A DNA stretch of 64,000 nucleotides. Origin: Candidatus Sulfurimonas baltica (GTDB lineage Bacteria; Campylobacterota; Campylobacteria; Campylobacterales; Sulfurimonadaceae). How positions within the stretch are numbered: position 1 is the stretch's first letter; the number at the start of each line of letters is the position of its first letter. Below, piece by piece: positions 45,351 through 55,628 of this stretch. The position numbers and the translations under genes were made by a program. The notes under the pieces are model-generated. The model searched no databases. It had not been told where the DNA came from and saw only the letters and a program-made list of their open reading frames with translations. The stretch is from assembly GCF_015265455.1 (NCBI RefSeq), contig NZ_CP054492.1, forward strand, positions 1,488,001-1,552,000. The letters run 5' to 3'.

Positions 45351-48300
45351 TTAACTTAATATATCTACATGTAGATTGCCGTCTAAAGCAGTCAATATCT
45401 TACTGTCAACTCTTATGGCAGAGTCAATCACAACGTTTTGAAGCTTAGAAATTATCGTAAGTTTTAGTTCTCTGTTACCTGGATTTTGGCGGACAAGTGT
45501 ATAAAGCTCATCTAAAATTGTTGTTTCACTATCTAGTCTAATTGCCAAATGTATAGGCTCAAGTGGTGCTTCTCTAACCTCTTTTTTAGTCTTTTTAGTC
45601 TCTTTAATTGCCTCTTTTAGTGTCATTATCTTACTTACGCCTATACGAGTAAACATCTCTGTGTGTGTTATTTTAGTTTTAAATGCCACAGGTTCTTCTA
45701 GGTTCATCTCGTTTAGTTCATCGAGCTTATCCGAGAAAAGCATAATCTCGACATTTCCATGAAAGTCCATAAGATTTACTATACCAAACTGATTTCCTTT
45801 TTTAGATACTTTTTTTTGTATCTCTTCTACTTTTCCAATAAAAATCGCACTGGAGCCGTCTTTTACACTCTCAATCTCTGATGACATAGTGTAGTTTAAT
45901 TCAGACATCTGTTCTCTATACTTATCAAGCGGATGTCCTGATACGTAAAATCCCAAGGTCTCCTTTTCAAATTCCAAAATCTCTTTTAGCTCATATTCAT
46001 CCGAGTTTTTAAGAGATAATTTTACAGTGGTAATCTCTTCATCATCGCCAAAGAGACTGCCAACGGCATTTTTTCTGGCAGTTGCAGCATCTTTAGCAGT
46101 TTCAACTATTAGTTCTATCTGGTCTAAAAGAGCTTTTCTCGAGTAGCCAAACCTGTCAAAACCACCTGACTTTATACTTGATTCTACAAATCGTTTATTT
46201 ACTTTTGATGGGTCTATACGGTTTACAAAATTCTCAATCGAGGTAAACTCACCATCTTGTTCCCTAGTTTGAATAATCGACTCAACAGCAGCCCCACCTA
46301 CTCCCTTAATGGCACCTAAACCAAAAAGAATTATCTCTTTGTCATCTTTAGTTATTGCGGAAAACTCCATGTATGAGTCATTTACATCAGGAGGAGAGAG
46401 CTCAATTCCCATTCTCTTTACCTCATCGATATAACGAACAACTTTATCTGTGTTGTCCTTGTCCGAGGTTAAAAGTGCCGCCATAAACTCATTTGGATAG
46501 TATGTCTTCAGCCATGCAGTCTGAAAGGTAATCATCGCATAGGCTGCCGAGTGAGACTTGTTAAAACCATACCCTGCAAACTTCTCAATCAAATCAAATA
46601 GTTTTGAGGCCTTATCATAATCATAACCCTGCTTTTGTGCACCGTCACTAAACTCATGATTAAAAACACTCATGTCTTTTTTCTTACCCATGGCACGACG
46701 GATAATGTCAGAATATCCAAGAGAAAAACCACCGATAGTCTGAACTATCTGCATTACCTGTTCTTGATAAACGATGACCCCGTAAGTCTTTCCAAGAATA
46801 GACTCCATAGTGTCAAAAGTGTACTCAATAGCCTCACGCCCATGCTTTCTCTCAATAAAACTGTCAAGCATTCCAGACTCCATAGGACCAGGACGGTAAA
46901 GTGCCAAGACCGCAATCAAGTCCTCAAAGTTGTCCGGCTTTAGTCGTTTATTTAAATCCTGCATACCGGAGGACTCTATTTGAAACATTCCTACAGTGTC
47001 TCCTCCACGGATTACATCATAAACCTTAGGGTCATTCTCATCTATTTTATGCCAAACTACATCTTTGTCATATCTTCTCTTTATCAGCTTAATAGCATTA
47101 TCTATAACATCAAGAGTTTTAAGACCAAGGAAGTCAAATTTTATAAGGTCAACATCTTCAAGATAGTTAAGTGAGTACTGAGTTACAAAGGTTGTCTCAC
47201 CTGAAGGTTTATATATAGGTGTCTTATACCATAGCTCTTCATTAGAGATAACAACACCCGCTGCATGTATACCTGAGTTACGTTTAAGACCCTCTAGCTT
47301 CTTAGCAAATTCCCATACTCTCTTTGAGTTTGCATCGCTCTCTATAAGCTCTTGGAGTTTTGGCTCTTTTTGAAAAGCCCCAGCTATAAAGTCGCCGTTT
47401 TTTGTTTTACCATTTAGAGTAATACCAAGTTCATCAGGTATAAGTTTTGCCATCTTGTCAGCTTGAGAAAGCGGCATATCAAGTACACGGGCAACATCTC
47501 TTATAACCCCTTTAGCTAGTAGAGAACCAAAGGTAATAATCTGAGCTACCTGATTACGTCCGTACTTCTCAACAACATAGTCTATAACCTCTCCGCGACG
47601 TGCTTGCATAAAGTCCATATCTATATCGGGCATTGAAACACGTTCAGGATTTAGGAATCTCTCAAAGAGGAGGTCGTATTTCATAGGGTCAATGTCTGTA
47701 ATATCTAGTGAATATGCAACCAGACTCCCAGCAGCAGAACCACGACCAGGACCAACCGCTATACCTCTCTCTTTAGCAACCTTTACAAAATCCCAAACAA
47801 TCAACATATAGCCGGGAAACTTCATTGAGTTTATTACATCCATCTCAAACTTAAGTCTATCTCTATACTCTTCATGCTTTTCTTCTGACACATGCTTAAG
47901 TCTCTCTATAAGGCCAACTTCACAACGATGTATAAAGTACTCTGCATCATTCTTGTCAATCCCGCTAAACCACTTTTTTTTATCTTCTAGTGAGGCATCG
48001 GATGCAAGTGGAGAATCATCTTCATGATTTATATCTAGACCATCATTTTTAGAGTACTCAGGAGTAAATTTAAAATTTGGCGGAATCGGGTCACCCAGCT
48101 TAAGCTCTAAGTTACACTTATCAACTATCTCCTGAGTGTGTGTGAGTGCTTCTGGAATATCTGCAAATATTCTTGCCATCTGCTCTGGAGATTTCAAGTA
48201 AAACTCATGTACTGAGTGGCGCATACGGTTAGGGTCATCATAGAGTTTATTCATCCCTATGCACATAAACGCTTCATGATACTGAGCATCACCCGGGTAT

Positions 48301-48956
48301 GTGTAGTGAGTGTCATTTGTAGCAACTATTTTTATATCTAACTCTTTTGATATCTTAAGTACCTGATCATCTATAAATAGCTGGTCACCTATACCATGAC
48401 GCATAAGCTCAAGGTAAAAGTCATCGCCGAATATATCCTTATACTCTTGTGCAACAGCAACCGCTCCGACGTATCCCAAAGCGCCATTTCTTACATTTCT
48501 CTCATTTTGCAGGTTAAGGTGCCAGTTTACTTCACCCTGAAGACATGCAGATGTACAGATAAGCCCTTCGCTATGTTCACGAAGCTCTTTTTTATTTATG
48601 CGGGGAAAATAGTAAAAGCCATCTATAAAAGCTTTAGAGGATAGATACATAAGGTTCTCATAACCCTTTTGATTTTTAGCAAAAAGGCAGATGTGAAAAC
48701 GCTGTTTTGTACTTTTGTCATCTAGTGTGTCGCCATTATGAATATAACCTTCCATTCCAATAATGGGTTTAATTCCCGCACCTTTCATCTGCTGATAAAA
48801 GTCGATTGCACCGAACATATTTCCATGGTCAGTCATAGCAACCGAAGTCATACCAAGCTCTTTAACGCGAGAGACTAAATTGCTTAGTTTGTTTGCACCA
48901 TCTAGTAGTGAATACTCAGTATGAAGATGTAAATGTGTGAAAGGTTGTGCACTCAT
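45351..48956 (-). CDS. dnaE: DNA polymerase III alpha subunit
   Basis: The 1201-residue replicative polymerase starts with the PHP domain (THLHLHTEYSLLDGANKL; MTDHGNMFG). The catalytic Asp pair is in VSMPDIDMDF near residue 410, PGRGSAAGSLVAY precedes it, and the palm/fingers include GYGFNKSHSAAYA and LALYRPGPMESGMLD. A beta-binding/helix-hairpin region follows, and the OB domain is SSAIFIGKVEEIQKKVSKKG near residue 1040. Length is normal for DnaE1. A CTACATGTAG word lies at its 3' end. Confidence 0.96.
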   Translation of the reverse strand: MSAQPFTHLHLHTEYSLLDGANKLSNLVSRVKELGMTSVAMTDHGNMFGAIDFYQQMKGAGIKPIIGMEGYIHNGDTLDDKSTKQRFHICLFAKNQKGYENLMYLSSKAFIDGFYYFPRINKKELREHSEGLICTSACLQGEVNWHLNLQNERNVRNGALGYVGAVAVAQEYKDIFGDDFYLELMRHGIGDQLFIDDQVLKISKELDIKIVATNDTHYTYPGDAQYHEAFMCIGMNKLYDDPNRMRHSVHEFYLKSPEQMARIFADIPEALTHTQEIVDKCNLELKLGDPIPPNFKFTPEYSKNDGLDINHEDDSPLASDASLEDKKKWFSGIDKNDAEYFIHRCEVGLIERLKHVSEEKHEEYRDRLKFEMDVINSMKFPGYMLIVWDFVKVAKERGIAVGPGRGSAAGSLVAYSLDITDIDPMKYDLLFERFLNPERVSMPDIDMDFMQARRGEVIDYVVEKYGRNQVAQIITFGSLLAKGVIRDVARVLDMPLSQADKMAKLIPDELGITLNGKTKNGDFIAGAFQKEPKLQELIESDANSKRVWEFAKKLEGLKRNSGIHAAGVVISNEELWYKTPIYKPSGETTFVTQYSLNYLEDVDLIKFDFLGLKTLDVIDNAIKLIKRRYDKDVVWHKIDENDPKVYDVIRGGDTVGMFQIESSGMQDLNKRLKPDNFEDLIAVLALYRPGPMESGMLDSFIERKHGREAIEYTFDTMESILGKTYGVIVYQEQVMQIVQTIGGFSLGYSDIIRRAMGKKKDMSVFNHEFSDGAQKQGYDYDKASKLFDLIEKFAGYGFNKSHSAAYAMITFQTAWLKTYYPNEFMAALLTSDKDNTDKVVRYIDEVKRMGIELSPPDVNDSYMEFSAITKDDKEIILFGLGAIKGVGGAAVESIIQTREQDGEFTSIENFVNRIDPSKVNKRFVESSIKSGGFDRFGYSRKALLDQIELIVETAKDAATARKNAVGSLFGDDEEITTVKLSLKNSDEYELKEILEFEKETLGFYVSGHPLDKYREQMSELNYTMSSEIESVKDGSSAIFIGKVEEIQKKVSKKGNQFGIVNLMDFHGNVEIMLFSDKLDELNEMNLEEPVAFKTKITHTEMFTRIGVSKIMTLKEAIKETKKTKKEVREAPLEPIHLAIRLDSETTILDELYTLVRQNPGNRELKLTIISKLQNVVIDSAIRVDSKILTALDGNLHVDILS

Positions 48957-49047
48957 ATTATTGCCTATATTTTATAAATTATTTTTTGATTATAGTGAAA
49001 TTGTCTTAAGCTTTAGTAATTTATTTTACTGATGTTTTATACCACTC

Positions 49048-49959
49048 TCACTTTAAAGAACTGATAATAAAATCTTTAAGAGAAGCAAACTGTGCTGAAT
49101 AGTTTTTGCTCTTATAAAAGCTCTGAGTTAATTTTGAGACCATTGTTTTTTCATGCACTGAGTTTAGACTTGAGCCGTCATTTGCAAGCAATTCTCTCCA
49201 TCTCTCTGCGGTGTATTTTTCTATTAAACTTTCACTTTTGCCATGACATAACCTACACCTGTTTGAATATATATTTTCTCCATCAGGCTTCAAAGATACT
49301 GAAACATTTCTTTTAATATTTCTTACATTTTCTACCGGTTTATCTATTTTTTTTACTTTAATCTTTTTATAATCAGACAAAACTGCAACTCTTTTAATAT
49401 CTTCTAGTTTCTTAGGTGCTTTTTCATCTTTATACTGCTTTTGTTTATAAGATTTTCTAGGATTAGTTAAAATTTCATCAGGGATGGGTGAATCAACAAT
49501 ATCAAAATTAGTATTGTCCAAAACAATAATTTCTTTTTTATATATTTTTTGTTTTTTTGTAGTTTTTGCATCATATTTATTGTAAATATCCAAAGGTATC
49601 TCTTCTACTTTTGCAACTTCTATAAATTTTCTATTTTTATTTACAAGCTTTGGTTTATGTTCTAGGATTGGTTTTTCTATTTTTTTATCTATTTTTTTTA
49701 CACTACTTATAATTTCTTTTTTTACAACAGTTGTGTTTTTATCTTGCACAACAGATAGATTGGAATCTGTTTCAGCTTTTACAGATACTTCTTCTGTTTC
49801 AATTTGTATTAGCTCAACAGTTGCTTTATCAGCATGTTCCTCTATAGTTATCGGAAAAGCGTCCTCGTTTAAAGTAATATGATATTTAGAATTGTAAAAA
49901 AAGATTATTCCCATAGCTGTAATAAAAAATAAAATCTGTAAATAAGTTTGTTTTTTCAT
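49048..49959 (-). CDS. membrane-anchored protein with one C-terminal c-type haem site
   Basis: The 303-residue protein has one N-terminal membrane helix (residues ~7-22), a long Lys/Glu-rich disordered middle (residues 50-225, e.g. KKIDKKIEKPILEHKPK), and a C-terminal domain with NRCRLCHGKSESLIEKY. The CXXCH site near residue 236 and the following ERWRELL helix resemble small dihaem/monohaem cytochromes, but no distal Met is obvious. The layout suggests a tethered periplasmic electron carrier or haem-domain sensor. It is 91 bases downstream of dnaE's upstream region and not clearly in an operon. Confidence 0.7.
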   Translation of the reverse strand: MKKQTYLQILFFITAMGIIFFYNSKYHITLNEDAFPITIEEHADKATVELIQIETEEVSVKAETDSNLSVVQDKNTTVVKKEIISSVKKIDKKIEKPILEHKPKLVNKNRKFIEVAKVEEIPLDIYNKYDAKTTKKQKIYKKEIIVLDNTNFDIVDSPIPDEILTNPRKSYKQKQYKDEKAPKKLEDIKRVAVLSDYKKIKVKKIDKPVENVRNIKRNVSVSLKPDGENIYSNRCRLCHGKSESLIEKYTAERWRELLANDGSSLNSVHEKTMVSKLTQSFYKSKNYSAQFASLKDFIISSLK

Positions 49960-50087
49960 TAGATAGCCATATGTAAATTTGATTTCAAATACTACATAAA
50001 TCTTTCTAATTTATTGTTTAATATCATTTAATAGAGTGCAAGAAAGAATTTTGAGTTTTTTTTGAGAGTAGATTTTACATGTAGAGA

Positions 50088-50116
50088 TTTTACATGTAGA
50101 AATTCTACATGTAAAA
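50088..50116. terminator. 29-base perfect palindrome, efp terminator candidate
   Basis: TTTTACATGTAGAA and TTCTACATGTAAAA form a 14-bp perfect stem around a single base, 4 bases after the efp stop. A further TTTTACATGTAGA lies at 50073. AT-rich stems are unusual for terminators, but the flanking T/A runs fit on both strands. It is built from the ACATGTA word that is frequent in this part of the window. Confidence 0.5.
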
Positions 50117-50119
50117 CAA

Positions 50120-50686
50120 TTATTTAACTTTTTCTAAATATTCACAATCAACAGTGTTTACTTTTACTAAGTCACCCTCTAAAACATGGTAAGGAACTTG
50201 AACAACAGCCCCTGTCTCAAGAGTTGCCGGTTTTTTACTTCCGCTTGAAGTATCGCCTTTAAAGTTTGGAGGAGTCTCAGTAATAATTAACTCCATTGTT
50301 TCAGGAGCAGCAACTGAAATAGCATTGCCTTTAAAGAAAATCATATCAACATTAGTTCCGTCTTTTAACCATTTTGCAGCATCGTCACACTGCTCATACG
50401 ATAGACCAAGTTGGTCATAAGTTTCATTGTCCATAAACTGGTACATTTCACCATCATCATAAAGGTACTGCATTGTTTTGAAATCAATTATCGGAACTTC
50501 AAACTTATCACCGGCATGAACTGTTTTGTCAACAACTTTACCATTTAAAAAACTTTTCATTTTCATACGTACAAATGCTGCACCCTTACCTGGTTTAACA
50601 TGTTGAAACTCTACCACTTTATATGGTACTTCACCTACAATTAGACGAACATTTTTTTTGATATCGCTCATTCCGATAGTTGCCAT
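50120..50686 (-). CDS. efp: translation elongation factor P
   Basis: The protein has about 188 residues from ATG 50686 (MATIGMSDIKKNVRLIVG), with AAAGG 7 bases upstream; an in-frame GTG two codons earlier is less likely. The KOW domain carries VKPGKGAAFVR, whose Lys is the site for beta-lysylation or other modification. OB domains with KTVHAGDKFEVP and NFKGDTSSGSKKPATLETG follow. EF-P rescues ribosomes stalled on polyproline. A typical full-length protein, divergent from tgt. Confidence 0.95.
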   Translation of the reverse strand: MATIGMSDIKKNVRLIVGEVPYKVVEFQHVKPGKGAAFVRMKMKSFLNGKVVDKTVHAGDKFEVPIIDFKTMQYLYDDGEMYQFMDNETYDQLGLSYEQCDDAAKWLKDGTNVDMIFFKGNAISVAAPETMELIITETPPNFKGDTSSGSKKPATLETGAVVQVPYHVLEGDLVKVNTVDCEYLEKVK

Positions 50687-50777
50687 AGACACACCTTTAG
50701 TTAAGTATTTTTGCGGATTCTACACTAAATGGGCTTAGAATGCTATAATGTCAAAAAAATTTACGGATTTATAAAAT

Positions 50778-51899
50778 ATGGAATTTACTTTAGATGCCAC
50801 TTCAAAAAATGCTCGCGCTTGTACAATTAAAACAGCTCACTCAACTATTAAAACACCGGTTTTTATGCCAGTTGGGACTGTTGGGAGTGTTAAGTCACTT
50901 GACATGGAGGATGTTCTTGATATACTTGGAGCTGAGATAATTCTTGCAAACACTTATCACATGTACTTAAGACCTGGCGATAAGACCGTTGCTAAAATGG
51001 GTAAACTGCACAAGTTTACGACCTTCCCTAAAAGTTTTTTAACAGACAGCGGAGGGTTTCAAGCATTTAGCCTTAGCAGCATGACCAAACATAAAGAAAA
51101 CGGCATTGAATTTCGCTCTCACATAGATGGCTCAAAACACCTTTTTACTCCTAGTAAAGTTATAGATATTCAAAACAATCTTGGCTCAGATATCATGATG
51201 ATATTAGATGATTTAGTTGCTCTTCCTGCTACTCAGGAGAGAATTGCTCTCTCTATTGACAGAACAACAAAGTGGGCGCAAGAGTCAATAGAGTACCATA
51301 AAGCAAATCAGGCAAAAGGAATCGGCACAGAGCAAAACATCTTTGCAATTATTCAAGGTGGAACGGACAAAGCTTTCAGGACTAAGAGTGCAACTGAACT
51401 TTGCGCTTTAACAGACTATGACGGTTTTGCTATCGGCGGACTAAGTGTTGGAGAGGCAAATCAGGACATGTACGATACAGTTGAGCATACTGTCCAATAT
51501 ATGCCAAAAGACAAACCTCGCTACCTAATGGGTGTTGGAACTCCTGAAGACCTAGTAGAAAACGTTGAGCGCGGTATCGACATGTTTGACTGTGTAATGC
51601 CCACAAGAAATGCTAGAAATGGAACTCTTTTTACATCATTTGGTAAAATAAACATTAAAGGGGCAAAGTTTAAAGAGGACGAGCTGCCGATAGATCCGGA
51701 GTGTACATGTCTTACATGTAAAAGATATACTCGCTCATATATCAACCATCTTATCAGAGCAAAAGAGCTCTCATACTTTAGACTAGCAACTATTCACAAC
51801 CTTCACTACTATCTAAATCTAATGAGAGAGATGAGAGAGGCTATACTTGAAGATAGATTTGCAGAGTTTAAAACAGAGTTTTATAAAAAACGCTCTTAA
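50778..51899 (+). CDS. tgt: queuine tRNA-ribosyltransferase
   Basis: The 373-residue enzyme exchanges guanine 34 for preQ1 in tRNAs with GUN anticodons. Visible sites are [13 protein letters not shown], the active Asp in [12 protein letters not shown] near residue 90, the nucleophile Asp in [20 protein letters not shown] near residue 270, and the zinc site [17 protein letters not shown] with a later His (ATIHNLHYY). Full length. Its 3' end overlaps the convergent pyrC-like gene by four bases. Confidence 0.96.
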   Translation: MEFTLDATSKNARACTIKTAHSTIKTPVFMPVGTVGSVKSLDMEDVLDILGAEIILANTYHMYLRPGDKTVAKMGKLHKFTTFPKSFLTDSGGFQAFSLSSMTKHKENGIEFRSHIDGSKHLFTPSKVIDIQNNLGSDIMMILDDLVALPATQERIALSIDRTTKWAQESIEYHKANQAKGIGTEQNIFAIIQGGTDKAFRTKSATELCALTDYDGFAIGGLSVGEANQDMYDTVEHTVQYMPKDKPRYLMGVGTPEDLVENVERGIDMFDCVMPTRNARNGTLFTSFGKINIKGAKFKEDELPIDPECTCLTCKRYTRSYINHLIRAKELSYFRLATIHNLHYYLNLMREMREAILEDRFAEFKTEFYKKRS

Positions 51900-53113
51900 A
51901 ACTCAGTTACTCTATTTCCGTCAAATATAGCAGTTACTTTTCCGCTAAGCTCTTCACCATTATAAAGTGACTGTTCATTTGTGATAGTTACTTTTATATT
52001 CGGATTAAACAACATTGCGCTTACACTCTGACCTACATGTATAGTTCCATAATCTTGTTTAATACTCTTGGCACTATTTTTAGCTGCAAGTTTTACTAAC
52101 TCACTCATGTTAATCATTTTTGACTCTACAAGTTTTGTGTAGTAAAGTGGCATCGCTTCACTAAGTGCTTCACACCCATAAGCTGCATCAAAAAAAGCAA
52201 CCTCTTTATTTACAGGAGAACTTGGCTGGTGCAGAGTAGTAAGCACATCTATCTGATTGTTTTTAAGTGCTTCTTGCAGAAGTTTTACATCACTTTTACA
52301 AGCAAGTGGCGGGTCAAGTTTTGCAGTTGTATTGAAGTTTTCACAAGCCTCATCTGACTTTATAAGATGATGAATAGAGACTTCACACCTTACATCTACA
52401 CCATCTTTTTTTGCCTGAGTTATTAAAGAGACAGAGTGAGGAGAAGCGATTGATTTAAAAAGAATTCTGATTTTAAAGTGTCTTGCTATCTCAATCATAC
52501 GAGATACATGCAAAACTTCACTAAGGTCCGGTATCCCTGCTAGACCTAGTTTCGAGCTTACATCTCCATCGAGCATCACACCACTTTTAATAAGTGAGTT
52601 ATCCTCCGCTTTACAAAACAGAGTAACATCATACATCTGACAATACTGAGCTATTTTAATTGCCACATCATTTTTGGCAATCGTACTCATATAGGGAGCT
52701 ATTGCGCCTCTTTTTAAAAGAATTGCTATATTGCTAAGGGTTGCATCCTCTTTTAGTGTGTTAATCATCAAGTCAACCTTTGCACCACTTAAGTCATGAA
52801 GACCATTTTGAGCAAATTCTAAAACTATTTCACTATCTATTGCAGGAGTGCTGTCTGCATTTAACACAACATGTCCCACCCCACCGCTAAGTGCTTGTTC
52901 TGCGATAGACCTGATGTTTTTAGAGTTTAAAATCGAGTCTTGCAGTCTTATGTTTGTCTCTACTAAAAGCGGCATAAAGTATGAGCCCTTAGCATCAACA
53001 ATATGAGCATCTGATAGATTTACATCTATCTGTGTAATAACTCCATCTTCTATGCGAATATCAGCTTCTCTTTGCCCATCACAGTCACAGATTACTGCAT
53101 TTTGTATAACCAT
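51896..53113 (-). CDS. dihydroorotase-like protein, probably non-catalytic
   Basis: The 405-residue amidohydrolase-fold protein has the N-terminal beta sandwich ([24 protein letters not shown]) and ends with the typical [17 protein letters not shown]. The metal-binding HXH that normally follows the PGLID-like turn is replaced: the sequence is [14 protein letters not shown]. The catalytic-loop Asp region near ASPHSVSLI and [12 protein letters not shown] keeps some His. Loss of HXH is the mark of PyrC' proteins, which assemble with aspartate carbamoyltransferase instead of hydrolysing. pyrB is not in the window, so this role is inference. Confidence 0.82.
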   Translation of the reverse strand: MVIQNAVICDCDGQREADIRIEDGVITQIDVNLSDAHIVDAKGSYFMPLLVETNIRLQDSILNSKNIRSIAEQALSGGVGHVVLNADSTPAIDSEIVLEFAQNGLHDLSGAKVDLMINTLKEDATLSNIAILLKRGAIAPYMSTIAKNDVAIKIAQYCQMYDVTLFCKAEDNSLIKSGVMLDGDVSSKLGLAGIPDLSEVLHVSRMIEIARHFKIRILFKSIASPHSVSLITQAKKDGVDVRCEVSIHHLIKSDEACENFNTTAKLDPPLACKSDVKLLQEALKNNQIDVLTTLHQPSSPVNKEVAFFDAAYGCEALSEAMPLYYTKLVESKMINMSELVKLAAKNSAKSIKQDYGTIHVGQSVSAMLFNPNIKVTITNEQSLYNGEELSGKVTAIFDGNRVTEF

Positions 53114-53164
53114 TTCAGACCACCTTTGCTATAATGATAAAATTATATTCTATTAAGGCTTAGA

Positions 53165-53527
53165 TTGCGTTTTTTTCTTATACTGTTTTTATTACTCTCT
53201 TTGTCCCAAGCTCAGACACCTTACGAAGCAGGGAAATATATATATATACAAAAAGGGTGCTATAGTTGCCATGGCAATAATCTCGAAGGTTTGCATGAGT
53301 ACCCACATCTGGCAAATAGAGCCAAGGGCTATATGAGTTACAAACTTAAATACTTCCGCTCCAAAAAAGCAGACACACAGCAACAAGAGATGATGATAGC
53401 TTATGCCTCTGGTCTAAGTGATGCAGATATAGACAATTTAACAACCTACATGTATGAGTTTGTAAAGGATGAGAGTGCACAAAGATATGATGACAGCTTT
53501 CAAACATCAGGAGACGGTGGATCATGA
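53165..53527 (+). CDS. small class I cytochrome c
   Basis: The 120-residue protein starts at TTG 53165 with AAGG upstream and has a signal peptide (MRFFLILFLLLSLSQAQ). A monohaem domain has GCYSCHGNNLEGLHEYPHLA near residue 32 and MSYKLKYFRS and MMIAYASGLSDADIDNLTTYM, the distal Met region of cytochrome c553-like proteins. It would carry electrons in the periplasm. The stop overlaps lpxB by four bases, an unrelated partner, so the linkage is probably only organisational. Confidence 0.88.
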   Translation: MRFFLILFLLLSLSQAQTPYEAGKYIYIQKGCYSCHGNNLEGLHEYPHLANRAKGYMSYKLKYFRSKKADTQQQEMMIAYASGLSDADIDNLTTYMYEFVKDESAQRYDDSFQTSGDGGS

Positions 53528-54570
53528 AGATTTTAGTTAGTGCCTTAGAGCACTCTGCAAATATACACCTGAAATCTCTAAAAAAAGAGTTAAGTGAAGA
53601 TGTAGAGTTTGTTGGTATATTTGACAGTGAACTCGGTGATAGCATTATTGATTTAAGAAGCCTTGCTATTATGGGTTTTGTCGATGCTATTAAAAAACTG
53701 AGATTTTTCTTTAAATTAAACACTCAGATGGCAAACTTAGCTAAAGATGTAGATAAAGTTTTACTTATAGACTCATCAGGCTTTAACCTGCCTCTTGCTA
53801 AAAAAATTAAAAAAATGCACCCCGATAAAGAGATAATCTACTATATTTTACCTCAGGCATGGGCTTGGAAACCAAAGCGTATACCAGTGCTTGAAAAAAC
53901 CATAGACCATTTAGCTTCTATACTTCCGTTTGAAAAAGGGTATTACTCAAAAAATGCTCCAATCACCTATGTAGGGCACCCTCTTCTTGATATTATAAAA
54001 GAGTATAAAGAGGAACTAAATCTACATGTAGAAAAAATTGCCTTTATGCCAGGAAGTAGAAAAGGTGAGATAAACAAGCTTATGCCCATATATAAAGAGC
54101 TTCAAAAAAAGCTACATGTAGAAGCTACTATTGTTATACCAGAACATTTCAGCCAACACGATATAAAAGAACTTTATGGTGATTTAAGCGGCTTTAAAAT
54201 AGCTCACAACGCACATAAAACACTTCTGGATTCTGACTTTGCATTTATATGCAGTGGAACTGCTACGCTAGAAGCAGCACTTATTGGAACTCCTTTTATA
54301 TTAACATATATAGCAAAACCACTTGACTACTTTATAGCAAGCAAACTTGTAAAATTAAACCATATAGGACTTAGTAATATAATGTTTACAAAGTTTAACA
54401 AGAGAGATATGCACCCTGAGTTTATCCAAGATAATGTTACGGTAGATAATTTACTTAAAGCCTTCAGTGAGTATGACAGAAGTGAATTTTTAAGTGACTC
54501 AAAAGCATTAAGAAAATACTTGCAACATGGAAGTTCAAAAAATGTTGCATTAATAATAGAGGGAAAATAA
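53524..54570 (+). CDS. lpxB: lipid-A-disaccharide synthase
   Basis: The 348-residue GT19 glycosyltransferase joins UDP-diacylglucosamine to lipid X in lipid A synthesis. It shows SALEHSANIHLKSLKKEL at the start (the SAGE-like motif is altered to SALE), LIDSSGFNLPLAKKIK, YYILPQAWAWKPKRI, YVGHPLLD, FMPGSRKGEI, and the nucleotide site FICSGTATLEAALIGTPFIL. It is somewhat shorter than the proteobacterial norm of about 380. CTACATGTAG occurs twice, each time encoding LHVE. The gene overlaps both neighbours. Confidence 0.93.
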   Translation: MKILVSALEHSANIHLKSLKKELSEDVEFVGIFDSELGDSIIDLRSLAIMGFVDAIKKLRFFFKLNTQMANLAKDVDKVLLIDSSGFNLPLAKKIKKMHPDKEIIYYILPQAWAWKPKRIPVLEKTIDHLASILPFEKGYYSKNAPITYVGHPLLDIIKEYKEELNLHVEKIAFMPGSRKGEINKLMPIYKELQKKLHVEATIVIPEHFSQHDIKELYGDLSGFKIAHNAHKTLLDSDFAFICSGTATLEAALIGTPFILTYIAKPLDYFIASKLVKLNHIGLSNIMFTKFNKRDMHPEFIQDNVTVDNLLKAFSEYDRSEFLSDSKALRKYLQHGSSKNVALIIEGK

Positions 54571-55628
54571 TGAAAATTGATTTTGTAAATTTAAAAGCAC
54601 AATATAGAGAGTATCAATCAGAAATAGAAACTGAAGTTTTAGATGTATTTAGATCAGCCGAGTTCTTGTATGGAGAGAAATTAAAATCATTAGAAACAAG
54701 TTTAGCTATATATACTGGAGCAAAACACGCTATTGGTTGCGAAAGTGGCACTGATGCCCTTATGCTATCCTTAGTTGCTTTAAACATTGGGCATGGCGAC
54801 GAAGTCATAACTACTCCATTTGCATCGAGCTCAACTGCCGAAGTAATCTCACTTTTAGGTGCACATATTGTTTTTGTAGACATTGATGAAGATAGTTACA
54901 ATATTGACCCTCTAAAAATAAGAAATGCTATAACTGAAAAAACCAAAGTAATCATACCTGTCTCACTTTTTGGACAGTGTGCAGATATGGATGCAATCAA
55001 TGAAATAGCAAAAGAGTGTAATTTACCCGTAATAGAAGATGCTTCTCAGAGCTTTGGCGCAACTTATAATGGCAAAAAATCATGCAACCTCTCAACAATA
55101 GGTTATACAAGTTTTTACCCATCAAAACCACTGGGCGCTTATGGCAACGGCGGAGCAGTTTTTACAAATGATGAGGAGCTGGCAACAAAAACTAGAGCTC
55201 TTTTGGAACATAAGATATATGGCTGTCTCGATGAGACTCAAGCAGCAATACTTGGTGTAAAACTAAAACATTTTGATAAAGAGGTAAGACTTCGAGATGA
55301 GATAGGTACAAGATACAATGACCTGCTTGAAGATGCAAATGTAATAGTTCCAAAAATCTCAGGGTCAAATACATGTGTATTTTCTCACTACTCTATAAGA
55401 GTTGAAGATAGAGAGGCTATGATGGAGAAGTTAAGAGATGAAGAAATTCCAACTATTATTTATTACCCTACTCCTCTTCACCTTCAAGAAGCGTTCAAAA
55501 AACTAGGCTACAACGAGGGAAACTACCCTGTAAGTGAAAAAATATCTTCACAAATAATGTCACTGCCTATGAGTGCTTTTCTAACAGAAACAGAGCAAGA
55601 CTTTATAGTTCAAGTAATCAAAAACTAA
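54570..55628 (+). CDS. DegT/DnrJ/EryC1 sugar aminotransferase
   Basis: The 352-residue PLP enzyme has GCESGTDALMLSL near residue 55, TTPFASSSTAEVI, the Asp that holds the pyridine ring in VIEDASQSFGATYNG near residue 157, and the Schiff-base Lys in TSFYPSKPLGAYGNGGAVF near residue 182. It most resembles WbpE/WlbC-like enzymes that add an amino group to a 3-keto or 4-keto UDP-sugar, fitting a role in lipopolysaccharide or O-chain sugars beside lpxB. The exact substrate is unknown. It begins on the last base of the lpxB stop. Confidence 0.9.
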   Translation: MKIDFVNLKAQYREYQSEIETEVLDVFRSAEFLYGEKLKSLETSLAIYTGAKHAIGCESGTDALMLSLVALNIGHGDEVITTPFASSSTAEVISLLGAHIVFVDIDEDSYNIDPLKIRNAITEKTKVIIPVSLFGQCADMDAINEIAKECNLPVIEDASQSFGATYNGKKSCNLSTIGYTSFYPSKPLGAYGNGGAVFTNDEELATKTRALLEHKIYGCLDETQAAILGVKLKHFDKEVRLRDEIGTRYNDLLEDANVIVPKISGSNTCVFSHYSIRVEDREAMMEKLRDEEIPTIIYYPTPLHLQEAFKKLGYNEGNYPVSEKISSQIMSLPMSAFLTETEQDFIVQVIKN

